Translations under genes and position numbers: made by a program
Assembly (NCBI GenBank): GCA_021163465.1
Contig: JAGGWU010000130.1
Coordinates: forward strand, 1 to 11,359
DNA: 11,359 nucleotides
DNA from: Candidatus Bipolaricaulota bacterium
GTDB lineage: Bacteria; Bipolaricaulota; Bipolaricaulia; Bipolaricaulales; Bipolaricaulaceae
Direction: 5' to 3'
In this document: in pieces, positions 6,123 through 11,359 of the stretch
Position numbering within the stretch: position 1 is the stretch's first letter
Layout of the letters: every line of letters starts with the position of its first letter
Notes under the pieces: generated by a model
What the model was told of the DNA's origin: nothing
Database searches by the model: none
The model's input: only the letters and a program-made list of their open reading frames with translations

Positions 6123-7524
6123 GCACGAGGTAGATGGTCCTTCCTTCCCGCACCACGGTGAGCAGGATGTCGGCGTTGGCGGGAAGGGACCCAACAACCG
6201 CTTTCCACTCATCCAGTGTTCGCACGGGCTTCCGGTTGACCTCGATGATCACATCCCCTTCCTCTACCCCGGCCCAGTCGGCCCGGGATCCGTCCCGCAC
6301 CGCCACGACAAGCAACCCTTCCACCCCGGCGGGAACGCGGTACCGCTGCGCCAACTCCGGGGTGAGCTCCCGGAGCACCATGCCGAAGTATTCTTCTTCC
6401 CCCCCGGGGGTCATCCGGGCCAAGGCCTCCTCGGTGGGGCGTACCCCGAGCACTACCTGGACCGTGAGCCTCCGCCCTTCCCGGACGAGGTCCACCGTAA
6501 CCGTATCCCCGGGTTGCCGATACATGATCTCGAGTTGCAGCTCGTTGGTGTTGTGGACCGGGTTCCCGTCCACCGCAGCGATGATGTCCCCCCGCTTTAT
6601 CCCCGCCGCCTCCGCGGGGCTCCCGGGAACCACATCGGAGACCAATACACCGCTCCCGGGCTCCACCCCGAACTGGGCCGCGAGCTCCGGGGTCAAGTCC
6701 TGGATATACACCCCCAGCCAGGCCCGGGTCACGGTCCCCTTGGAGACGAGCTGGGGAAGGACCCGCACGATCTCGTTTATGGGCACGGCGAAGTTGATCC
6801 CCTCAACGGCTAGGCCGGTGCGGGTGGTCCGGGCAATGATGGTGTTCATCCCCACCACCTCACCCCGGGCGTTCACCAGGGGCCCCCCGGAGTTGCCGGG
6901 GTTGATGGCGGCGTCGGTTTGGATCATGCGCCGGAAGTATCCCCGGTTGTCGGGCCGGGGAACATCACGGTTCAGTGCCGAAACGATCCCCAGGGTGACG
7001 GTGTAGTCGAATCCCAGGGGGTTCCCGATGGCGATCACCCAGTCACCCACCCTGAGGGCATCCGAATCGCCCAGGGGAGCGACGGGGAGCTCCTCGGCCC
7101 CCTCTACCTTCAGGACCGCTACGTCCAGCATCTCGTCGGTCCCCAACACCTCGGCCCGGCGGATCTTTCCGTCCTGGGAGATCACCCGCACCTCTTCCGC
7201 TTCGTCCACCACGTGGTTGTTGGTGAGGACGTATTTTTCGCCCCCGAACCCGATCACGAACCCCGAGCCCAGGGATGTCACCTTGCGTTCGGGGAGCGGG
7301 GGCTCACCGAAGAACCGCCAGAACCAGTCGAATTCCTCCCAAGGGAAAGCCCGTTTGGTTACGGCCTCCACCCGCACCACCGCCGGCGCTACCCGGTCGA
7401 TGGCCGCGTGGATGGCGGCTTGCCCCGAGGCGGCGATGGATTCCTGGATGTCCGCTTGAGCAAGGGCCACGGCTCCCATCCCCATGGCCGCACACACAAG
7501 AAGGCCCATCATGATCCTGCGCAT
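6115..7524 (-). CDS. htrA: HtrA/DegP-type periplasmic serine protease with two PDZ domains
   Basis: This 469-residue protein has a signal peptide (MRRIMMGLLV... with ALAQA near residues 20-24), so it acts outside the cytoplasmic membrane on misfolded or targeted proteins. The trypsin-like domain has the complete triad: H104 in TNNHVVD, D134 in DEMLDVAVL and S212 in GNSGGPL. PDZ1 covers about 268-360 (LGVYIQDL, GSGVLVSDV) and PDZ2 about 378-469 (YFGMVLREL, GDVIIEVNRKPV), the DegP/DegQ layout. The ATG at 7524 is chosen because AAGGAGGT (7529-7536) lies 4 nt upstream and a signal peptide follows at once. The frame stays open to 7956, but that extension would run through the divergent Mut7-C gene. 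The gene is divergent from the Mut7-C gene and followed by the tRNA operon promoter. No clear promoter for it is visible. Confidence 0.95.
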   Translation of the reverse strand: MRRIMMGLLVCAAMGMGAVALAQADIQESIAASGQAAIHAAIDRVAPAVVRVEAVTKRAFPWEEFDWFWRFFGEPPLPERKVTSLGSGFVIGFGGEKYVLTNNHVVDEAEEVRVISQDGKIRRAEVLGTDEMLDVAVLKVEGAEELPVAPLGDSDALRVGDWVIAIGNPLGFDYTVTLGIVSALNRDVPRPDNRGYFRRMIQTDAAINPGNSGGPLVNARGEVVGMNTIIARTTRTGLAVEGINFAVPINEIVRVLPQLVSKGTVTRAWLGVYIQDLTPELAAQFGVEPGSGVLVSDVVPGSPAEAAGIKRGDIIAAVDGNPVHNTNELQLEIMYRQPGDTVTVDLVREGRRLTVQVVLGVRPTEEALARMTPGGEEEYFGMVLRELTPELAQRYRVPAGVEGLLVVAVRDGSRADWAGVEEGDVIIEVNRKPVRTLDEWKAVVGSLPANADILLTVVREGRTIYLVLP

Positions 7525-7632
7525 GGCCACCTCCTTTGGCACAGCTTTAATCTGGGCTAAAAAGCTTACCGCCACGGTGGTAGAGGTCCAATGGAAGAGC
7601 CGTGGAGTTTCCGGGGAGGGAAGGTTCTGGGT

Positions 7633-7638
7633 TAAAAT
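7633..7638 (+). promoter_or_regulatory. Possible -10 box very close to the Mut7-C gene start
   Basis: TAAAAT matches the -10 consensus at five of six bases and ends 9 nt before the ATG at 7648. This would place the transcript start at about 7644-7646, giving a leaderless or nearly leaderless message. No convincing -35 is visible upstream. Confidence 0.4.
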
Positions 7639-7647
7639 TGGAAGGTT

Positions 7648-8436
7648 ATGGGGCGGGCGACCTTCCGGTTCTATGCGGAGCTCAACGACTTCCTCCCCCC
7701 GGAAAAGAGGAAGCGGGACATCGAGTACGAGTTCTTCGGGACGCCCACGGTAAAAGACGCCATCGAGGCCCTTGGGGTCCCCCATGTAGAGGTGGATCTG
7801 GTCATCATCAACGGCGTTCCCGTAGGTTTTTCCCATCACCTGAGGGATGGCGACCGGGTCGCGGTCTATCCGGTGTTCGAAAGCCTGGACATCTCGGAGG
7901 TGTCCCGCCTGCGGCCGAAACCCCTGCGGGAACCCAGGTTCGTGGCCGATGTGCATTTGGGGAAGCTGGTGCGGATCCTACGGCTTTTGGGGATCGATGT
8001 GATCCAGCCGTCCAACCCGGCCGATGAGGAATTGGTGCGGATATCCCGGAAGGAGGGGCGGATCCTCCTCACCCGCGACCGGCACCTCCTAAAACATGGG
8101 AAGCTTACGCATGGCTATTACGTGCGCTCCGATCGGCCGGTGGAACAGGCCCGGGAAGTGCTGCGGCGCTTCGATCTGTGGGGACAAGTGAGGCCCTTCA
8201 CCCGATGCCCGGTGTGCAACGGTAAACTGGAGCCGGTGCGGAAGGAGGAGGTATTGGATCTCATACCCCCGCGCACCGCCGCATGGCTGGAGGAGTACAC
8301 CCGCTGCCGGGACTGTGGTAAGCTCTATTGGCCGGGAACACATTACCGGCGGTTGCGGGAAACCATCTCCCAGGTCCTTCTCCCCGCCCCCCAGGGTTCA
8401 GCCCCCGGAGGACAAGAAAGCGAGGGCCACCTTTAA
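7648..8436 (+). CDS. Mut7-C RNase-domain protein with N-terminal ubiquitin-like domain
   Basis: This 262-residue protein has three parts. Residues 1-80 form a beta-grasp, ubiquitin-like fold of the Ub-Mut7C type (ATFRFYAELNDFLP, LVIINGVPV, LRDGDRVAVYP). Residues 97-175 are the Mut7-C/DUF82 PIN-like nuclease core, with acidic residues D101 (FVADVHLGKL), D126/E127 and D144 (ILLTRDRHLL). Residues 187-223 hold a zinc ribbon with CPVC (C187, C190) and CRDC (C220, C223). The family is predicted to cut RNA, and the substrate is unknown. The N-terminal domain lacks a C-terminal Gly-Gly, so it is probably a structural or docking module and not a conjugated modifier. GGAAGG lies only 2 nt before the ATG, too close for a normal RBS. 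The low-complexity tail after residue 245 overlaps the convergent ispD 3' end. Confidence 0.88.
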   Translation: MGRATFRFYAELNDFLPPEKRKRDIEYEFFGTPTVKDAIEALGVPHVEVDLVIINGVPVGFSHHLRDGDRVAVYPVFESLDISEVSRLRPKPLREPRFVADVHLGKLVRILRLLGIDVIQPSNPADEELVRISRKEGRILLTRDRHLLKHGKLTHGYYVRSDRPVEQAREVLRRFDLWGQVRPFTRCPVCNGKLEPVRKEEVLDLIPPRTAAWLEEYTRCRDCGKLYWPGTHYRRLRETISQVLLPAPQGSAPGGQESEGHL

Positions 8437-9081
8437 GTCCTCCGGATAGGTGATCTTGATGTTCCTGACATCCCCGGGAACCGTTGCCACCCGTTTCCCC
8501 ACCACAAGCAACGCGGTGGCATCGTCGGTGAGGGATAAACCCCTTTCGTTGGCGCTCTCCAGGGCCCACAAGAGGAGGTCCCGCCTGAAACCTTGGGGGG
8601 TTTGAACGGCGCAGAGGCCCTCGCGATCCACCAGTTCCCCGGATAGGAACCCGCTTTCCACGTAGCGGAGGGTATCCCGCACCGGGACCACCGGGACCGC
8701 CGCGCCGTGTTTCAGCGTCGCGTCAAAGACCCTGCGGATGAGTTCCGGGGCCACGAGGGGGCGGGCCGCGTCGTGCACGAGCACGTACTCCCCCTGTGCG
8801 GCCTGGGCCCCCGAAAACGATGAGTCCTGGCGCCTCTCCCCTCCCAGGACGACCTTGTAGGGGATTCGGACGTCGGAGAGAACCCCTTCGACCTTTCCCC
8901 CTTCCCCGGGGCCGACCACTACCACCAGCTCTTGTACCACCCCGGCGGCGAGGAATGCCTCGACGGACCAGCGAAGGAGGGGTTTCCCCGAAAGCTCTAC
9001 GAAGGCCTTGTTAACGGCGGCTCCGAAGCGCACCCCCCTCCCCGCGGCCAGGATCACCCCGCTTGCTTGGCATTCCCTCAC
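8398..9081 (-). CDS. ispD: 2-C-methyl-D-erythritol 4-phosphate cytidylyltransferase
   Basis: The protein of 227 residues, normal for the family, joins CTP and methylerythritol phosphate in the cytoplasmic MEP pathway to isoprenoids. The nucleotide-binding signature LAAGRGVRFG carries R15, and NKAF carries the conserved catalytic Lys (K25). Also present are GGERRQDS, VHDAARPLV, RDTL, TPQGF, TDDA and GDVRNIKIT with K209. The GTG start at 9081 overlaps the stop of the upstream lipoprotein gene as GTGA, and only a weak A-rich SD is seen, so translational coupling is likely. IspF is not adjacent in the window. The 3' end overlaps the convergent Mut7-C gene by 39 bp. Confidence 0.95.
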   Translation of the reverse strand: MRECQASGVILAAGRGVRFGAAVNKAFVELSGKPLLRWSVEAFLAAGVVQELVVVVGPGEGGKVEGVLSDVRIPYKVVLGGERRQDSSFSGAQAAQGEYVLVHDAARPLVAPELIRRVFDATLKHGAAVPVVPVRDTLRYVESGFLSGELVDREGLCAVQTPQGFRRDLLLWALESANERGLSLTDDATALLVVGKRVATVPGDVRNIKITYPEDLKVALAFLSSGG

Positions 9082-9596
9082 TTCTTTTCTTTAGGGCGAG
9101 ATGGGGAAAGCCGCTCCAGGGAGTCGGGGTCATCGGGATCGATGGCGTAGATGGCCCACTCGTCATCCCGGTCGGAGTTGAACACGATCCTCCCCGAGGC
9201 GGACCAGTTGGGGTTGACGTCGGTGGCGGAATGGGTAGTGAGGCGAGTGATCTCGCCGGTTTCTACGTCCAGAACGAAGATATCCAGGTTGTTCTTCTCC
9301 TGGGCCGCCATGAAGGCGATCCGCCTCCCATCGGGGGACCAGGAGAGGTACATCTCGTTGTAGGAGTTGTCGGTGAGCTGCTTCTCCTCCCCGGTGGTGA
9401 GGTCCAGGAGGAAGATCTCGTAGCTATCTTCGCCCTGGTCGAGGTAGACGAGCTTGGTCCCGTCAGGGGAGAGGGCCGGCATGTAGAAGTGGACCGGTTC
9501 CTGCTTGCCCGGGAAAAGGAAGCTACATCCGCCGAGCCCAAGCAATACCGCTGCCAAAGCGAAAATCACAGCAATCGCAATGGTTCCCCTCTTCAC
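9078..9596 (-). CDS. Short TolB-like (PD40 repeat) lipoprotein
   Basis: This protein of about 172 residues has a hydrophobic signal peptide ending in the lipobox LGGC, with the modified Cys at residue 24 from this start. It should therefore be anchored to a membrane on the outer side. Three PD40/TolB-like propeller repeats of about 42 residues follow (ALSPDGTKLVYL, SWSPDGRRIAFM, NWSASGRIVFNS), each ending in a strand with 'IFLLDLTTGE' or similar. A closed propeller needs six or seven blades, so this protein is short for the fold. GTG 9596 is preferred because AAGGAGG at 9601-9607 gives 4-nt spacing. GTG 9599 is one codon upstream and too close to the SD. It is coupled to ispD through GTGA. 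The specific role is unknown. Confidence 0.85.
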   Translation of the reverse strand: MKRGTIAIAVIFALAAVLLGLGGCSFLFPGKQEPVHFYMPALSPDGTKLVYLDQGEDSYEIFLLDLTTGEEKQLTDNSYNEMYLSWSPDGRRIAFMAAQEKNNLDIFVLDVETGEITRLTTHSATDVNPNWSASGRIVFNSDRDDEWAIYAIDPDDPDSLERLSPSRPKEKK

Positions 9597-9600
9597 CACG

Positions 9601-9607
9601 CCTCCTT
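9601..9607 (-). promoter_or_regulatory. Strong Shine-Dalgarno deciding the lipoprotein start
   Basis: The minus strand reads AAGGAGG, followed by C and two tandem GTG codons. The spacing is 1 nt to the first GTG (9599) and 4 nt to the second (9596), which favours the second. The site begins at about the predicted transcript start, so the leader would be extremely short. Confidence 0.6.
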
Positions 9608-9614
9608 GTTCGGA

Positions 9615-9643
9615 ATTATAGTTTGCTTAATCGTGCTTGACAT
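9615..9643 (-). promoter_or_regulatory. Promoter of the lipoprotein-ispD operon
   Basis: The minus strand has a perfect TATAAT at 9615-9620 and ATGTCA (four of six to TTGACA) at 9638-9643, with 17-bp spacing. The expected start is near 9608, directly before the AAGGAGG. Confidence 0.65.
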
Positions 9644-9667
9644 CTTATGAGTGGCGCGGAAACTTAT
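9637..9667 (+). promoter_or_regulatory. Possible prmC promoter with perfect -35
   Basis: TTGACA at 9637-9642 is a perfect -35 on the plus strand. The -10 is poor; the best is ACTTAT at 9662-9667 with 19-bp spacing. The -35 coincides with the -35 of the leftward lipoprotein promoter. If real, transcription starts near 9673 and the prmC start must be ATG 9678 or later. Confidence 0.35.
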
Positions 9668-9677
9668 CGCGGTCCTC

Positions 9678-10553
9678 ATGCCGCAGGGTAACGTGCCGGA
9701 AAGGCCATCTCAAGCGCTGCGCTGGGTTGCGCGTTCGCTTTCCCGCGTTGGGATAGCATCCCCGCTCCGCGAAGCCCGCTTGATCCTGGCGCATGTGATG
9801 GGCGTTGGGCCGGCGGAGGTGGGGGTCAGGGATGGACACCTGGACCGGGAGGAGCGACGGCTTTTGAAGGAGCTTTTAGACAAAAGGTGCGAGCGTTATC
9901 CCCTGCCTTACCTCTTGGGTTATGTGGGCTTCCTCGATTTCATCCTCTGTGTGCGTCCCGGGGTGTTTATCCCCCGGCCGGAGACCGAGGGACTGGCCGA
10001 GCGGGCCGTGGAGCTTGTCCCAACGTTGCCCCGTGGGGCGTGGGCCCTGGACATCGGGACGGGGACCGGGGCCTTGGCCATCGCCCTGGCCCGTGCGCGG
10101 GACGATCTGCGCGTGGTGGCCACCGATACCTCCGAAGTTGCCCTGCGTTGCGCGTGGGAGAACGCGTGGCGGCTCGGGGTCTTGGAACGGATCGAGTTTC
10201 GCACCTCGGACCTGTTCGGGGCGGTGCCGGAGACCTTCCACCTTATCGTGGCCAATCCCCCTTACGTCCCGCGGCGGGAGATCCCCGGGCTTCCCCCGGA
10301 GGTTTCCCTGTGGGAGCCCCGCGCGGCGCTGGATGGCGGCGAAAAGGGAACGGAGGTCCTCCGCGCCATCATCTCAGGGTCCCCTAAACACCTAGAACCT
10401 CGAGGATGGCTCCTGTGCGAGATCGGCCACGGCCAAGGGGAGGAGCTCCTCCGATTTGCCAAAGGGGTTGCAAATTGGTTAGAACTACGGGTGGAGGAGG
10501 ATCTCGCCAGGCGCGAGAGGTATTTGATAGGATGCTTGGGACCTATGACATAG
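9678..10553 (+). CDS. prmC: Peptide chain release factor N5-glutamine methyltransferase PrmC/HemK
   Basis: PrmC methylates the GGQ glutamine of peptide release factors in the cytoplasm, using S-adenosylmethionine. From this start (291 residues) the N-terminal helical domain covers about 5-75. The family stretch PLPYLLG...FIPRPETEGL follows. The SAM-binding loop is LDIGTGTGALAIAL (about 124-137), and the catalytic NPPY motif is at about 193-196. The start is uncertain: GTG 9651 gives 300 residues, ATG 9678 gives 291, and GTG 9693 gives 286 with a weak AGGGT before it. None has a strong SD. The domain begins only at PERPSQALRW, and 9651 would fall inside the predicted promoter, so 9678 is preferred. 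The usual neighbour prfA is not next to it. The 3' end overlaps the FtsE-like gene by 22 bp. Confidence 0.93.
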   Translation: MPQGNVPERPSQALRWVARSLSRVGIASPLREARLILAHVMGVGPAEVGVRDGHLDREERRLLKELLDKRCERYPLPYLLGYVGFLDFILCVRPGVFIPRPETEGLAERAVELVPTLPRGAWALDIGTGTGALAIALARARDDLRVVATDTSEVALRCAWENAWRLGVLERIEFRTSDLFGAVPETFHLIVANPPYVPRREIPGLPPEVSLWEPRAALDGGEKGTEVLRAIISGSPKHLEPRGWLLCEIGHGQGEELLRFAKGVANWLELRVEEDLARRERYLIGCLGPMT

Positions 10554-11212
10554 CGATCCAGGTTTCGGAGCTTTGTTTCGTCACCGAGGAAGGGGTGGTG
10601 GTATTTGAGGATCTTTCTTTCACCCTCCTCCGGGACGAGATAAAGTTCGTGGTCGGCCCTACCCTCTCGGGGAAGACCCTGCTTTTGAAGCTCATCCTCG
10701 GGGAGCTTCACCCCACCCGGGGCCAGATCCTGGTGGCCGGACGGAACATATTGCGGTTGAACTCCCGCAAGCTCGCCAAGCTCAGGGAGCGCATCGGGTT
10801 CGTGCCCTATCCTCCGGTGATCCTTCCCAACCGCACCGTGGAGGGGAACCTCCGGTTCAAGCTGCGGGCCCTGGGGATAAAGGGGGAGCAGGCGGAGGAA
10901 GGGGTGGAAAAGGCCCTTTCCCTTACGGGTCTCGGTCCGCTGAAGGAACTTCGCGCCTATGAGCTTGGGGAAGCGCAACGCCGGGTGCTGGCCATGGCGG
11001 TAGCGATCTGCAACGACCCCATGGTCCTTTTGTGTGATGATCCCTTCCGCGGACTTTCCCCCTCGGACCAGGCCACGATAATGGAGACCCTGCGGTCCAT
11101 CCGCACCGGGGGGATCGCCTCGTTGGTCACCACCGATGATCCCGATCTCCCCCGCAGGTCGGGCTTCCCGGATGAGGCGATCCTTTCGCTGCGGCCGGGG
11201 GTGGTGGCGTGA
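10532..11212 (+). CDS. ftsE: FtsE-like ABC ATPase with degenerate catalytic motifs
   Basis: This protein of 226 residues has the FtsE length and is followed by an FtsX-like gene through a GTGA overlap. FtsE drives FtsX at the membrane to control cell-wall hydrolases during division. Walker A is intact (GPTLSGKT, 42-49), as are the Walker B Asp (VLLCDD, D169) and the FtsE-like RTVEGNL stretch (101-107). By motif alignment the other nucleotide-handling positions have changed: Q-loop Gln to Tyr93, signature LSGGE/Q to ELGEA (144-148), catalytic Glu to Asp170, D-loop to GLSP, and H-loop His to Asp202. ATP binding is plausible but hydrolysis may be weak or absent. The frame is open to 10406, but residues before ATG 10532 do not resemble FtsE; GAGAGGT at 10515-10521 could serve as the SD. 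A related FtsE-like exporter pair is the alternative reading. Confidence 0.85.
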   Translation: MLGTYDIAIQVSELCFVTEEGVVVFEDLSFTLLRDEIKFVVGPTLSGKTLLLKLILGELHPTRGQILVAGRNILRLNSRKLAKLRERIGFVPYPPVILPNRTVEGNLRFKLRALGIKGEQAEEGVEKALSLTGLGPLKELRAYELGEAQRRVLAMAVAICNDPMVLLCDDPFRGLSPSDQATIMETLRSIRTGGIASLVTTDDPDLPRRSGFPDEAILSLRPGVVA

Positions 11213-11359
11213 CACGGGGCCTGTTCATCTTGGGGGAGCTTTTGCGGGCATCCCTCAGGGAGTGGCCCCGGTGGCTCGGGTTTTCCGTCGCCGTGGCGTT
11301 GGTCCTCGCCAGCGGGAGTGCTATGGCCCTTCTACAAGGGGGGAGAACGGGGGAGGAAG
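11209..11359 (+). CDS. ftsX: FtsX-like membrane protein, 3'-truncated by window
   Basis: The frame starts at GTG 11209, overlapping the FtsE-like stop (GTGA), and stays open for 50 codons to the window end. The visible sequence has a short basic cytoplasmic stretch (TRGLFILGELLRASLREW) and then a hydrophobic segment (LGFSVAVALVLASGSAMALL). This matches the start of FtsX, where a cytoplasmic N-terminus precedes the first membrane helix. Position after an FtsE-like ATPase supports the call. The diagnostic extracellular domain and later helices lie outside the window, so a different FtsX/MacB-fold permease cannot be excluded. Confidence 0.75.
   Translation, partial: MTRGLFILGELLRASLREWPRWLGFSVAVALVLASGSAMALLQGGRTGEE

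Noticed and set aside
6134..7006. Long plus-strand open frame opposite htrA
   Set aside because: It is Ser, Thr and Arg-rich low-complexity translation, antisense to a gene with an intact catalytic triad and PDZ domains.
7525..7620. htrA promoter (TTGGAC with TAAGCT on the minus strand)
   Set aside because: Both hexamers match consensus at only about three positions, so the spacing alone does not support a call.
7525..7956. N-terminal extension of the HtrA frame to 7956
   Set aside because: It has no family similarity, runs antisense through the Mut7-C gene, and would bury the signal peptide. ATG 7524 has AAGGAGGT just upstream.
10406..10531. Upstream extension of the FtsE-like frame
   Set aside because: The residues read as out-of-frame prmC sequence and do not align with FtsE. 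ATG 10532 gives the normal FtsE length.
10262..11215. Minus-strand open frame opposite prmC and the FtsE-like gene
   Set aside because: No motifs are seen. It spans two well-supported plus-strand genes and their overlap.

Overview
The window is a compact, GC-rich bacterial chromosome segment with almost no non-coding DNA. The bacterial assignment rests on IspD (MEP isoprenoid pathway), PrmC, a two-PDZ HtrA protease, an FtsE/FtsX-type pair, Shine-Dalgarno sites and TATAAT promoters. A sugar ABC transporter paired with an alpha-mannosidase, a ubiquitin-like/Mut7-C protein, frequent GTG starts and 4-base gene overlaps fit a deep-branching anaerobic or thermophilic lineage such as Bipolaricaulota. 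That placement is a low-confidence guess.

Region 1 (2-5596, plus strand) is a carbohydrate uptake and breakdown operon. It holds a solute-binding protein cut by the left window edge, a strong inter-gene hairpin, two MalF/MalG-type permeases joined by ATGA, and a GH38 alpha-mannosidase joined by GTGA. No transporter ATPase is present, so a shared ATPase encoded elsewhere is likely. The mannosidase has no signal peptide, so an imported alpha-mannoside is probably split in the cytoplasm.

Region 2 (5605-6122, minus strand) is a five-gene tRNA operon, in transcription order Pro(CGG), Gly(TCC), Arg(TCT), His(GTG), Arg(TCG). It has a TATAAT promoter just past htrA. A 7-bp-unit inverted repeat sits between Gly and Arg(TCT), and the two Arg genes are near-copies.

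Region 3 (6115-7524, minus) is a secreted HtrA/DegP-type protease. Divergent from it is a Mut7-C protein (7648-8436, plus) that converges on, and overlaps by 39 bp, ispD (8398-9081, minus). ispD is coupled by GTGA to an upstream lipoprotein gene with only three TolB-like propeller repeats.

Region 4 (9637-11359, plus) is prmC, an overlapping FtsE-like ATPase, and the start of an FtsX-like membrane protein. The FtsE-like protein keeps Walker A and the Walker B Asp. It has replacements at the Q-loop, signature, catalytic Glu, D-loop and H-loop positions. This is the most unusual protein-level signal here. The heptamer inverted repeat and the paired Arg tRNAs are the most unusual DNA-level signals.
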